From: Rhodoplanes azumiensis
Lineage (GTDB): Bacteria; Pseudomonadota; Alphaproteobacteria; Rhizobiales; Xanthobacteraceae
Assembly (NCBI RefSeq): GCF_042682915.1
Contig: NZ_JBHUIW010000005.1
Coordinates: 124,001 to 188,000, forward strand
Length of the DNA stretch: 64,000 nt
Direction: 5' to 3'
This document shows, piece by piece, positions 16,333-25,441 of the stretch. Below the pieces are notes generated by a model. The model was given only the letters and a program-made list of their open reading frames with translations. It was not told the origin of the DNA and ran no database searches. Both the position numbers and the translations under genes were made by a program. The first letter of the stretch is position 1. The number at the start of each line of letters is the position of its first letter.

Positions 16333-17373
16333 ATGACCGCCTCCGCTCTCCCGGCGCCCGCCACCGCGGCCGCACCCGGCGCCGCATCGGCCGCGGCATC
16401 AACCGCGGCATCGACCGCGGCATCGGGCGCTCCGGCCTCGCGGCGCGTCGACAACGTGCCGCTCGGCATCCTCTTCATGGTCGGGTCGACCGTGATGTTC
16501 GCGGTCTCCAGCGCGCTCGCCAAATGGCTGGTGGCGATCTACCCGGTCGGCGAGGTGATGGCGTTCCGCTCGCTCTCCTCGCTCCTCGTCTGCTCGCTGT
16601 TCGTGCTGCCGTTCACCGGGCTCTCGGTGTTCGCCACCAGGAAGCCCGGCCAGCACGTCGCCCGCGGCGTCTCGCAGGCGATCTCGCAGACCCTGACGGT
16701 GCTCGCCGTGTCGATGATGCCGATCGCCGGTGCCATCGCGATCGGCTTCTCGGCGCCCTTGTGGGCGGCGCTGATCTCGGTGCTGTGGCTCGGCGAGCGA
16801 GCCGGCGCGGCGCGCTGGACGGCCCTCGTGGTCGGCTTCGCCGGGGTGCTGATCGTCACCGAGCCGGGCGCCGACTCGCTGTCGCTCGGCGCGCTCTACG
16901 CGCTCGGCAACGCCGTGATGTACGGCAGCGTCACGGTCGCTGTGCGCGGCATGACCAAGACCGAACAGCCGAACACGCTGTTGATGTGGCAGCTCGTCGT
17001 CATGTCGGTCTGCCACGCGGGGCTTCTGGTGTTCGGCTTCCGCATGCCGACCCTGATCGACACGGGCCTTCTGGTCGGCATGGGGGTGGCGAACACGATC
17101 CAGCAGTATTGCTGGACGCGCGCGCTGTCGCTCGGCCCGACCGCGGCGGTCTCGCCCTTCTATTACATGAGCCTCGTCTGGGCGATGCTGCTCGGCTTCC
17201 TGGTGTGGAACGACCAGCCGACCCTGGCGTTGCTCGCCGGCTCCGCCGTCGTCGTCGCCTCCGGCCTGTTCCTGCTGTGGCACGAGGCACGGACGAAGCG
17301 CGCCGCGCAGGCCGACGCGCGCCGGGTGGCGATCCCGGGAACGAGCGTTCCGTCGGTGTCGGCGGGCCGCTGA
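16333..17373 (+). CDS. EamA/DMT-family transporter
   Basis: A protein of 346 residues with about ten hydrophobic helices in two EamA repeats. The first spans roughly residues 45-180 and the second 190-320. A 40-residue Ala-rich, repetitive N-terminal extension (AASTAASTAAS) precedes the first helix. Typical features are VFAVSSALAKWL in helix 1 and the GERAGAARWTALVVGFAGVLIV boundary of the first repeat. DMT carriers export metabolites or take up small solutes; the substrate is unknown. Close spacing to the uncharacterised gene upstream suggests a shared transcript. Confidence 0.88.
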   Translation: MTASALPAPATAAAPGAASAAASTAASTAASGAPASRRVDNVPLGILFMVGSTVMFAVSSALAKWLVAIYPVGEVMAFRSLSSLLVCSLFVLPFTGLSVFATRKPGQHVARGVSQAISQTLTVLAVSMMPIAGAIAIGFSAPLWAALISVLWLGERAGAARWTALVVGFAGVLIVTEPGADSLSLGALYALGNAVMYGSVTVAVRGMTKTEQPNTLLMWQLVVMSVCHAGLLVFGFRMPTLIDTGLLVGMGVANTIQQYCWTRALSLGPTAAVSPFYYMSLVWAMLLGFLVWNDQPTLALLAGSAVVVASGLFLLWHEARTKRAAQADARRVAIPGTSVPSVSAGR

Positions 17374-17422
17374 GCGCCGGCGACACGCCGGCGAAGGGAC
17401 CGGAGGAAGGCCCGCGCCCGGA

Positions 17423-20068
17423 TCAGGCGACCGAGCGCTTCGTCGGCCATTCCGCGATCAGGCGAACGATCTCGTCGATCGGCAGGGCCCGGCTGAACAG
17501 ATAGCCCTGCGCCTCGTCGCAGCCGATCGCGGCGAGCAGCTCCTGCTGATGCGGCGTCTCGACGCCTTCGGCCGTCGTCCGCATGCCCAGCGCGCGGGCC
17601 ATGTGAACGACCGCCTGGACGATCGCCATCCGATCCGAACCGTCGTCCAGATCCATCACGAAACCGCGGTCGATCTTGATCTTGTCGAACGGGAAGCTGC
17701 GCAGATAGCTCAGCGACGAGTAGCCGGTGCCGAAATCGTCCATGGCGATGCGGATGCCGGCCTGCTTGAGGCGACGCAGCGTCCGCAGCGTCTTCTCGCT
17801 GTCGTCGAGAAACACCCGTTCGGTGATCTCGAGCTCGAGCCGATCGGCCGCGAGGCCGGTCGCGGCGAGAGTCCGCTCGACCATGTCCACGAGATTCGGG
17901 GCGGCGAGCTGAACGGGCGACAGGTTGACGGCGATCTTGATCCGATCCGGCCAGTGCACCGCCTGCCGGCACGCCTCGGCCAGCGCCCATTCGCCGAGCG
18001 GCAGGATCAGGCCGGAATCCTCGGCGACCGGAATGAACACGTTGGGCGGCACCATGCCGTTGTCGGGATGACGCCAGCGGGCGAGCGCCTCGAAGCCCGT
18101 GATGGCGCCGGTCTTCAGGTCGACGATCGGCTGGTAGTGCAGCTCGAGACGGTCGCGGTCGATCGCCTCGCGCAGATCCATCTCGACGTGGCGCCGGTCG
18201 TTGACCTCCTTGTTCATGGAGGGATGATAGAACTTGTGGGTGCCTCGGCACTCCGCCTTGACGGCGTAGAGGGCGAGATCGGCCGCCATCAGGAGATCGT
18301 CGGCCCCGTGGCCGTCCTGCGGGCCGACCGCGATCCCGATGCTGACGCTCGGGCAGATGTGGTGGCCGTCGATGTCGCAGGGCTTGGCGATGGTCTCGAC
18401 CAGCCGGTCGGCCAACGCCTCGAGCGCGTCACGCGAGTCGACCGGCGAGACGACCACGGCGAACTCGTCGCCGCCGAGGCGGGCGAGCACGTCGGTGTCG
18501 CGGATCGCGCCACGCAGGCGGCGCGCCGATTCCTGCAGCAGCCGGTCGCCGATGCGATGGCCGAGCGTGTCGTTGATCACCTTGAAGCGGTCGAGGTCGA
18601 GGAACAGCACCGCGTGATCCGGCACCGGCGCACCGTCGGGGCTCGTTCCGCCGCGGCCGATCTGCTCGAGCGCCGAATGGAAGACCCGGCGATTGGGCAG
18701 TCCGGTGAGCGGATCCTCGGCGGCGAGGCGGGCGACGCGCGCCTCGGCCTGCCAGCGCTGGGTGATGTCGGAGAGCGTGTGGATGAAGCTGCCGTCGTCG
18801 AGATGGGCGGTGCGCAGCTCCAACACCGTCCCGTCCGGCAGGATGCGTTCGCACACGGTGACACGGCGCTGGCCCGCCGTCGTCGTCTGGTCGGCGCTGC
18901 CGCGCGCCGGCATCACGACGTCGCGCAGCTTGCCGCGCCGGGTGGTCCGCTCGGCGAGATCGTCGAGCCTGGGGGGATGCTCGGCGGACTCGGGCGGCAG
19001 GTCGAGCAGCTCGGCGCAGCGCCGGTTGATCACCGGAATCTCGTGACTCGGGGTGACCAGCATGATGCCCTGGCTCATATGCTCGAGGGTGAGCCGGAGC
19101 TGCTCGCTCTTCTGCACGGCGCGCGCCTCGGAGCGCAGGATGCGGTTCACGGCGACGAGGATCAGCACGGTGAGCAGGAGACCGACCGTGGCGTGGAGCT
19201 GCAGCGTCGAGATGGCGCCCTTGTAGATGTCCGCCTTGTCGACGGCGACGCTCACCCACAGCGGGTGTCCCCGCACCTTGCGGAGGGTGACGAGCCGCGG
19301 ATCGCCCGATGCGCCGTCGATCATGTCGAAGCTGGTGTTCGCCCCGGCCATGATGGCGTCGTGCACGCGGGTGCCGCGCAGGTCGGTGCCGAGGCCGAGA
19401 CCGCCGGCGCTGCCGCCGCTGGAGCGGACGACGCCGTCGGTGCCGATCAGCGAGATCGAGGCCGACGGGCCGAGATCGATCTTGTCGTAGAACTGGGTGA
19501 GGTGGGCGGGGTCGAGCGAGGCCACCACGACGCCGGCGAAGCTGCCGTCGGTGTTGAGGAAGCGGCGGGTGAATTGGACCGACCACTTGCCGCTGATGCG
19601 GCCGACCAGAGGCCTGGAGATGAACAGGACGTCGTCGGGGCTGTCGACATGGACCCGGTAGTGCTCGCGGTCCGACAGGTCGGTGGGCGGCGCCGGCTGT
19701 GGGCCGGCATTCGACGCCCGCATGATGCCCTTGGCGTCGATGATCGCCACCTGGACGATGATCTCGCTCAGCACGTCGGTGGTGGCGACGATGGTGTGGA
19801 AGTCGGTCGAGTCCTTGCGGGTCTCGATGCTGCGGCGCATGTAGAGGAGCGCCTTGTCGATCTCGCCGATCGAGCGCAGCACGTTCTCCTCGAACACCAT
19901 GGCGAAGTTCTGGTTGGTGCGCTCCGCCTCGCGCTCGTCGACCCGGACACCCTCGTAGTATTTCCACGCGATGCCGGCCCACAGCATCGCGATGATGACG
20001 ACGCCGAATATGGCCGAGCTCCGCCGCTCGGCGATCAGCTTCGGCAACTGGAGGATCGGCAGCGTCAT
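17423..20068 (-). CDS. Membrane GGDEF-EAL cyclic-di-GMP enzyme
   Basis: A protein of 881 residues. Transmembrane helix 1 lies at about 18-36, then a periplasmic sensor region of about 250 residues (Cache-like), helix 2 near 290-312, a PAS-like segment (EHMSQGIMLVTPSHEIPVINRR), a GGDEF domain and a C-terminal EAL domain. The GGDEF active site is intact (RLGGDEF), and RDTD five residues upstream fits an inhibitory I-site. The EAL part has FEALARWRHP, NLSP and DDFGTGYSSL. Both diguanylate cyclase and phosphodiesterase activity are therefore possible. It converges with the EamA gene. Two exact 12-base direct repeats lie just upstream of its start. Confidence 0.94.
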   Translation of the reverse strand: MTLPILQLPKLIAERRSSAIFGVVIIAMLWAGIAWKYYEGVRVDEREAERTNQNFAMVFEENVLRSIGEIDKALLYMRRSIETRKDSTDFHTIVATTDVLSEIIVQVAIIDAKGIMRASNAGPQPAPPTDLSDREHYRVHVDSPDDVLFISRPLVGRISGKWSVQFTRRFLNTDGSFAGVVVASLDPAHLTQFYDKIDLGPSASISLIGTDGVVRSSGGSAGGLGLGTDLRGTRVHDAIMAGANTSFDMIDGASGDPRLVTLRKVRGHPLWVSVAVDKADIYKGAISTLQLHATVGLLLTVLILVAVNRILRSEARAVQKSEQLRLTLEHMSQGIMLVTPSHEIPVINRRCAELLDLPPESAEHPPRLDDLAERTTRRGKLRDVVMPARGSADQTTTAGQRRVTVCERILPDGTVLELRTAHLDDGSFIHTLSDITQRWQAEARVARLAAEDPLTGLPNRRVFHSALEQIGRGGTSPDGAPVPDHAVLFLDLDRFKVINDTLGHRIGDRLLQESARRLRGAIRDTDVLARLGGDEFAVVVSPVDSRDALEALADRLVETIAKPCDIDGHHICPSVSIGIAVGPQDGHGADDLLMAADLALYAVKAECRGTHKFYHPSMNKEVNDRRHVEMDLREAIDRDRLELHYQPIVDLKTGAITGFEALARWRHPDNGMVPPNVFIPVAEDSGLILPLGEWALAEACRQAVHWPDRIKIAVNLSPVQLAAPNLVDMVERTLAATGLAADRLELEITERVFLDDSEKTLRTLRRLKQAGIRIAMDDFGTGYSSLSYLRSFPFDKIKIDRGFVMDLDDGSDRMAIVQAVVHMARALGMRTTAEGVETPHQQELLAAIGCDEAQGYLFSRALPIDEIVRLIAEWPTKRSVA

Positions 20069-20086
20069 CGGACTGGTTTTGGGTGT

Positions 20087-20142
20087 CTTAACAGTGCGCC
20101 CCGATCTTTTTCCGTCGCCGTTTCATTCGGCTTAACAGTGCG
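20087..20142 (-). promoter_or_regulatory. Pair of exact 12-base direct repeats upstream of the GGDEF-EAL gene
   Basis: CTTAACAGTGCG occurs at 20087-20098 and again at 20131-20142, 44 bases apart (about four helical turns). They lie 19 to 74 bases before the start codon, so they may be operator half-sites. The binding protein is unknown. Confidence 0.5.
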
Positions 20143-20317
20143 GGGTACCTTCGAGTCTTAGATAATTTGGACTTAAGCCAAGGGCTCCGTCGGAGCTGGA
20201 AACGTCCGGCTTATGCCGCTGATCATCCTGCACAATTCGATAGCCGCAAAGGCCGCTCGACGGCGCTCGCGGAGCGGGCGGACATTGGGCCACGCCTCTG
20301 CTTTATTTTGCCGGGGC

Positions 20318-20458
20318 GTCTTCGCGCTCGAAGCGACCGAGATCAAATCTTTCGCGGATCTCCCGGGCAAAACCGTGGCGGTCGCCCGCGGCGCCATGAA
20401 GGACGAGCTGTCGGCCCGGATGGAGCCGCCCACCACCGTCGTCAAGCGGGTCGAGGAC
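20318..20458 (+). pseudogene. Remnant of a family 3 solute-binding protein gene
   Basis: About 47 codons in one frame read like the middle of an amino-acid-type periplasmic binding protein: EIKSFADLPGKTVAVARG, then a DELS segment, then TTVVKRVED. This corresponds to the conserved 'dL.GKtVaV..G...e' stretch of the family. No start, signal peptide or remainder of the protein is present, and the downstream sequence turns into Pro/Arg-rich non-coding frame. It is best read as a decayed fragment. Confidence 0.55.
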
Positions 20459-20603
20459 CGGCCGCCACCACGGCCGCCGTCGCTGCACCCCTCTCCCTCG
20501 GGGCGAGGATCGGGATCGCGTCATCACCCTGAAACGAACCGTGGGGCGGCGCACCGGTACGCCGCCCCACGTGCCTCCTGAAAACCGAGCGTCTCGCGAC
20601 GTC

Positions 20604-22127
20604 CTACTCGGCGGCGCGGCTCGCCTGCTGGGCCTTCCACTCGGGCAGGAAGCGGAACGCCTCGTCGAGCAGATGCGGCGTGTGGCGGCCGGGCGACTCC
20701 TCGAGCGCGCGGGTGAAGTACGCGCGCAGCCCCGGCTTGTAGTCCGGGTGCGCGCAGTTCTCGATGATCACCTTGGCGCGCTGCTTGGGCGACAGGCCGC
20801 GCAGATCGGCGAGTCCTTGCTCGGTGACGACCACATGCACGTCGTGCTCGGTGTGGTCGACATGCGTGACCATCGGGACGATGCACGAGATGGCGCCGTT
20901 CTTCGCCGTCGACGGCGTCATGAAGATCGACAGGAAGGCGTTGCGGGCGAAGTCGCCCGAGCCGCCGATGCCGTTCATGATCGCGGTGCCGCCGATATGG
21001 GTCGAGTTGACGTTGCCGTAGATGTCCGCCTCGATCAGGCCGTTCATGGCGATGATGCCGAGCCGCCGGATCACCTCCGGATGGTTGGAGATCTCCTGCG
21101 GGCGCAGGATGACGCTCTTCTTCATCTCGTGGGCGTCGTTGTTGAAGGCGAGCGCGGCATCCGGGCTGAGCGACACGGCGGTCGCCGAGGCGAACCGCAT
21201 CTTGCCGGCCTTGATGAGGTCGAGCATGCCGTCCTGCAGCACCTCGGTATAGGCGGTCAGATCCTCGAACGGCCCCTCGATCAGGCCGCCCAGCACGGCG
21301 TTGGCGACGTTGCCGACACCGGACTGCAGCGGCAGCATGTTGCGCGGCAGGCGGCCGCGCCGCACCTCGTGGGCGAGGAAGTCGAGGATGTGGCCGGCGA
21401 TCAGCTTGGAGTTCGCGTCGGGCGGCGTGAACGGGCTGTTGCGGTCGCGGCTGTCGGTCTCGACCACGGCGACGATCTTGCTCGGGTCGATCGTGTAGTA
21501 GCGGTCGCCGATACGGTCGCCCGGAGCGTTGATCGGCACCGGACGGCGGTCCGGCGGGCGGCGCGTGCCGTAGTAGATGTCGTGCATGCCGTCGAGGCCG
21601 GAATTGACCCACGAGTTCACCTCGAGGATCACCTTGTCGGCCTGATCGAGCCACGTCTTGTTGTTGCCGATCGAGTTCGCCGGCAGGAGGCGACCGTCCT
21701 CCAGCACCGCCGCGACCTCGACCACGGCGACGTCGAGGTGGCCGAGGAAGCCGAACCAGGCGTACTGGGCGACGTGGGAGAGATGAATGTCGGTGTACTC
21801 CATCTCGCCCGAGTTGATCTGCTTGCGGCAGTTCGGATCGGACTGGTAGGGCAGCCGCATCGCGAAGCCATTGACCTTGGCGAGCGCGCCGTCGAGCTCG
21901 GGCGCCGTCGAGGCGCCGGTCCACACGCCGATCCGGAACGGCTCGCCGCGGGCGTGCGCGGCGTCGATGCGGTTCGCCAGCGCGAGCGGCACGGCCTTGG
22001 GGTAGCCGGCTCCGGTGAAGCCGCTCATGCCCACGTTCGCGCCGGGCGTGATCAGTGCTGCGGCCTCGTCGGCCGACATGATCTTCGAGCGGAGGGCGGG
22101 ATTGAGAATGCGGTCGGCGTTGGACAT
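20604..22127 (-). CDS. Succinyl-CoA:acetate CoA-transferase / acetyl-CoA hydrolase family
   Basis: A protein of 507 residues, the usual length for the AarC/Cat1 group. A likely catalytic Glu295 stands in YTEVLQDG, equivalent to Glu294 of Acetobacter AarC. GNVNSTHIGGTAIMNGIGGS and VVTEQGLADLRGLSP are conserved family blocks. It moves CoA between succinyl-CoA and acetate, or hydrolyses acyl-CoA. The start at MSNADRIL is favoured, with GGAA upstream; an ATG nine codons earlier is less likely. It stands alone, followed by about 535 bases without an intact gene. Confidence 0.9.
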   Translation of the reverse strand: MSNADRILNPALRSKIMSADEAAALITPGANVGMSGFTGAGYPKAVPLALANRIDAAHARGEPFRIGVWTGASTAPELDGALAKVNGFAMRLPYQSDPNCRKQINSGEMEYTDIHLSHVAQYAWFGFLGHLDVAVVEVAAVLEDGRLLPANSIGNNKTWLDQADKVILEVNSWVNSGLDGMHDIYYGTRRPPDRRPVPINAPGDRIGDRYYTIDPSKIVAVVETDSRDRNSPFTPPDANSKLIAGHILDFLAHEVRRGRLPRNMLPLQSGVGNVANAVLGGLIEGPFEDLTAYTEVLQDGMLDLIKAGKMRFASATAVSLSPDAALAFNNDAHEMKKSVILRPQEISNHPEVIRRLGIIAMNGLIEADIYGNVNSTHIGGTAIMNGIGGSGDFARNAFLSIFMTPSTAKNGAISCIVPMVTHVDHTEHDVHVVVTEQGLADLRGLSPKQRAKVIIENCAHPDYKPGLRAYFTRALEESPGRHTPHLLDEAFRFLPEWKAQQASRAAE

Positions 22128-22523
22128 GACGTTCCGTCGATGCTGGGGGTTCACGGTTCTTCATTCAGCCGCCGCCGACTTATACGCGCCCTCCTGGCTC
22201 AACCATCCGACGAACAACTTACTGGTGCCGTTCGAATATCTCCCATGCGCCGGCGGCGCGCGCCTCATGGTGGAACTGCGTTCGCAGCTCGCGTCCCGGC
22301 AGGTCCGCTGCCGCGAAACTGATCACGTCGCCCGGTCCCGCGGCAGGTCGTGTGCGCGGTCGTTCGAATGCGCGTTAACGGATGCTCAAATCACGTCCAT
22401 TACCGTGCCGTGTGATCTGGCCTCCGGACGGGGCGGAACGCCGTCGCGGCGTCGCGCCCGCCGGAGTTCGTCGCCGCGCGCCCGGCCGGGCCGCGCACAT
22501 TCGTCGAAAGGCGTGTGGACAAC
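22128..22523. other. Divergent intergenic region
   Basis: About 395 bases between the CoA-transferase and the DUF2336 gene. I see no gene, repeat or clear operator in it, apart from a single GTTAAC near 22375. Confidence 0.6.
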
Positions 22524-23618
22524 ATGGCCGAGTCGTCGCGTCTGATCGACGAGCTGGACGAGACCCTGACGACCGGCACCGCCGCCGACCGGGCCCGGCT
22601 CCTGCAGCGGGTCACGGATCTGTTTCTCCACGGCGCCGTGCAGTATTCCGACGAGCAGGTCGCGTTGTTCGACGACGTGCTCGGCCGCCTGCTGGTCGAC
22701 ATCGAGGAGTCGGCCAAGCGCGAGCTCGCCCGGCGGCTCGCCGGCGCGCCCGTGTCGCCGCCCCGGGTGGCCCGCACCTTGGCGCTCGACGAGGCGCCGG
22801 CCGTCGCCGCTCCGATGCTGATCCACGCCGATGCGCTCGACGAGGCGGACCTCGTCGCCTGCGCGCGCGCCGGCAGCCAGGTGCATCTCCTGGCGATCAC
22901 CAAGCGGCCCGTGGTGAGCGAGCCGATCACCGACGTCCTGGTGACGCGCGGCAGCGACATGGTGGTGCGCAGTGTCGCCGACAATGCCGGCTCGCGGTTC
23001 TCCGAGGAAGGGTTCGAGGCACTGGTCGAGCGCGCCGACGGCGACGACGTGCTGGCGACCCGGGTCGGCCGTCGGGCCGATCTGCCGCGGCATCATTTCG
23101 TCCGGCTGCTGGCCAAGGCGTCGGACGCGGTGCGGAGCCAGCTCCAGGCCGCTCCGACCGAGCAGCCCGGCGACATCCACAGCATCGTGGCGCGCGTCGC
23201 CCACGCGATCGCGGCCCGCACGGCGGCCGAATCGACCGACTACGCGACGGCGACCGCCGAGGTCGCGGCGCTGGAGAAGGCCGGCGACCTGACCGAGGCG
23301 GCGACCCGGCGGTTCGCGAAGGCCGGCAGGTTCGAGCACACGACGGCGGCGCTCGCGCGCCTCGCCGACCTGCCGCTGCCGACCGTCGAGCGCATCCTGG
23401 TGCAGAACCGGGCCGAGTCGCTCCTGTTCCTGGCCAAGGCGCTCGGCTTCGGCTGGACCACCACCCGCACCATCCTGCAGATGCGGCACGGCGCCGACGG
23501 CGGCGACGGCGGCCACGACCAGGATCTCGACCTTCTGAAGTCGAGCTTCGACCGCATCAAGCGGACGACCGCCGAGCAGATCCTCGACTTCCAACGGACC
23601 CGTCACGACCACGCCTGA
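22524..23618 (+). CDS. DUF2336-family protein
   Basis: A protein of 364 residues, soluble and all-helical by composition, without signal peptide or membrane segment. DUF2336 features include a leading LIDELDE helix, DRARLLQRVTDLFLHGA near residue 25, then LVDIEESAKRELARRLA, and later repeats such as ITDVLVTRGSDMVVRSVADNAGSR. The C terminus ends in FDRIKRTTAEQILDFQR. The family is widespread in alphaproteobacteria, with no firm function; the repeats resemble HEAT-like helical pairs. A GTG three codons upstream (22515) is an alternative start. Its 3' end overlaps the convergent small gene by 62 bases. Confidence 0.82.
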   Translation: MAESSRLIDELDETLTTGTAADRARLLQRVTDLFLHGAVQYSDEQVALFDDVLGRLLVDIEESAKRELARRLAGAPVSPPRVARTLALDEAPAVAAPMLIHADALDEADLVACARAGSQVHLLAITKRPVVSEPITDVLVTRGSDMVVRSVADNAGSRFSEEGFEALVERADGDDVLATRVGRRADLPRHHFVRLLAKASDAVRSQLQAAPTEQPGDIHSIVARVAHAIAARTAAESTDYATATAEVAALEKAGDLTEAATRRFAKAGRFEHTTAALARLADLPLPTVERILVQNRAESLLFLAKALGFGWTTTRTILQMRHGADGGDGGHDQDLDLLKSSFDRIKRTTAEQILDFQRTRHDHA

Positions 23619-23802
23619 CCGTCGGTCGTTCCGGTCTGTCCGCATCGGCGGGCTCGGCCGGAGCCGCGGTCGCGCGGGCCTGCCGCAGGCGCGCCAGCCG
23701 ATCGGCGTCCTGCCTGCGCCCCCACCCGAGTTGCCAAACCACGGCGGCGACGATCGCACCGTCGACCAGCCCGTGAAACAGCCCGATCGGCCAAGCTTCC
23801 AT
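23557..23802 (-). CDS. Small single-helix membrane protein, unknown
   Basis: A protein of 81 residues with one hydrophobic segment (about residues 5-24, IGLFHGLVDGAIVAAVVWQL) and a basic, charged, disordered tail. A strong GGGAGG ribosome binding site about six bases upstream of MEAWP is the main reason to accept it. The tail half overlaps the 3' end of the convergent DUF2336 gene. No family is recognised. Confidence 0.5.
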   Translation of the reverse strand: MEAWPIGLFHGLVDGAIVAAVVWQLGWGRRQDADRLARLRQARATAAPAEPADADRPERPTVRRGRDGSVGSRGSARRSSA

Positions 23803-23855
23803 CGGCACCTCCCGTGTCGACGCCCTTGACGGGCGCATCGCGACCCTGGTGCTGA

Positions 23856-25388
23856 TCACTTCAGCCGGATCCGCCCCTCCACCCCGGTCGTCACGGTGCC
23901 GAGGCGGCGCAGATGCACCATCACCTCGTTGGCGAGCAGCGGCGAGTCGTCGGTCGGCAGCAGGTGCTTGGCGTCGCGCATCATGGCGTAGCCGTCGCCG
24001 CCGCGGGCGATGAAGTCGTTGACGGCGACCGTGTAGCTGCGGCGCGGGTCGAGCGGCTTGCCGTCGACCAGGATCGACAGCACGCGGCTGCCGACCGGCT
24101 TGGAGACGTCCGCTTCGATCGTCAGTCCGGACACCTGCGGGAAGCGGCCGGAGGCGTCGGGCAGCTTGGCGAGGCCGTGCTCGATCGCCTCGCGCAGCGC
24201 GGTGCCGCCGATCTCGACCGGCACGACGCGGTTGGAGAAGGGCAGCTCGGCCAAAACGTCGCGGCGCGTCACCGCGCTGCCGGCCGGATACACCCGGCCG
24301 GACCGGATGCCGCCGCCGTTGAGGATCGCCGCGTCGGTCTTCATGGTGGTGCGCACCGCGTCGGCGAAGACGTTGCCGATCGCCGCCTCGCGGGTCCGCA
24401 CCGTCGCGCTGCGGGCGTCCCACTCGACCGCCGTGGTGGCGAGCGGCACGTTCATCTCGGCGGCGAGCTCGGCCTGGAAGCCCTTCACGGCGGCGGCGAC
24501 CTCCGGATCGGGCGTCACGGTCGCGGTGTCGACGATGCGGAACTGCGGCCACCACGCCGTCGCGCGCCGGCCCTCCGACGTGGTCGTCACGGTCACGTCG
24601 ACGTCGACCGCGGTGACGTACAGCGCCTCGTAGCTCGACTCGACCAGCGCGGCGTTCTGGTCGTAGCTGATGAACAGATCGTGGTTGTGCCCGCCGAGCA
24701 CGAGGTCGACGACGCCGGTCGCCAGCATGGCGCGTTGCTGATCACGATCGGCATGGACGACGGCGACGACGAAGTCCGCGCCGTCGCGGCGCAGCGCCGC
24801 GGCCTGGTCCTTCAGCACGTCGACGGAGTTGCGGAACACCAGATCCTCGGGGTTCGAGGCGCGCGGCGTGTCGTCGTAGGTGAGCCCGACGAGGCCGATC
24901 TTCACCCCGTCGACCGTGACGATCCTGCGGTCCTGGAAGCCGGGCAGCGTCGCGTCGCCGGGGGCGCGCAGATTGGCGGCGTAGAGCGGAAAGCGCGCCT
25001 CGGCCATCCGCTTCAGGAAGACCGCCTTGCCGAAGTCGAACTCGTGATTGCCGGGGACGAAGATGTCGGGCGCCACCATGTTGGTGAGCGTCACGATATG
25101 GGCACCCTGGTCGAGCCCCGACATCAGCGACGGCGACAGCGTGTCACCCGCATGGGCGACGATCACGGTGCCGCCGCCCGCCGCCGCCTTGGCGCGCTCC
25201 GCCTTCACCACGGCGGCGAGGCGGGCGAAGCCGCCCCGCATCTTGCCGTCCTGGAGCTGCTGGTCGGCCATCTCGTAGATGTCGTTGACCAGCACGAAGG
25301 TGATCTTCGCGGCGTGCGCGGGCCAAGCGGCGAGCAGCAGCGCGGCGAGCGCGAGGATGCGGGACAGGAGGCCGACAGGCGCGATCAT
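23856..25388 (-). CDS. 5'-nucleotidase / metallophosphatase family, secreted
   Basis: A protein of 510 residues with a signal peptide (about residues 1-27). The N-terminal metallophosphatase domain carries GDTLSPS, GNHEFDFG and GGHNHD, and the C-terminal 5'-nucleotidase domain has NGGGIRSG, ELPFSNRVV and a late FIARGGDGYAM. The first metal motif reads NDIYEM rather than the usual ND-x-H, so one ligand position is Tyr; this variant occurs in a subfamily. It would remove phosphate from nucleotides or related esters in the periplasm. It lies 53 bases after the CitE-like gene on the same strand, but its function does not fit that pathway. Confidence 0.88.
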   Translation of the reverse strand: MIAPVGLLSRILALAALLLAAWPAHAAKITFVLVNDIYEMADQQLQDGKMRGGFARLAAVVKAERAKAAAGGGTVIVAHAGDTLSPSLMSGLDQGAHIVTLTNMVAPDIFVPGNHEFDFGKAVFLKRMAEARFPLYAANLRAPGDATLPGFQDRRIVTVDGVKIGLVGLTYDDTPRASNPEDLVFRNSVDVLKDQAAALRRDGADFVVAVVHADRDQQRAMLATGVVDLVLGGHNHDLFISYDQNAALVESSYEALYVTAVDVDVTVTTTSEGRRATAWWPQFRIVDTATVTPDPEVAAAVKGFQAELAAEMNVPLATTAVEWDARSATVRTREAAIGNVFADAVRTTMKTDAAILNGGGIRSGRVYPAGSAVTRRDVLAELPFSNRVVPVEIGGTALREAIEHGLAKLPDASGRFPQVSGLTIEADVSKPVGSRVLSILVDGKPLDPRRSYTVAVNDFIARGGDGYAMMRDAKHLLPTDDSPLLANEVMVHLRRLGTVTTGVEGRIRLK

Positions 25389-25441
25389 GGACGGTTCCCG
25401 GTGGCGCCACCCGGCCCGGGCCGGGTGCGCGGCCCTGGTCT

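Larger units (their letters stand above)
20069..20603. other. Intergenic region with repeats and a gene remnant
   Basis: About 535 bases without an intact gene. It holds the two 12-base repeats upstream of the GGDEF-EAL gene and a fragment of a solute-binding-protein gene (20318-20458). Nothing else is recognisable. Confidence 0.7.

Noticed and set aside
20213..20581. Intact 122-codon gene upstream of the CoA-transferase
   Set aside because: Only the middle resembles a binding protein. Both ends are low-quality sequence, so it is kept as a gene remnant.
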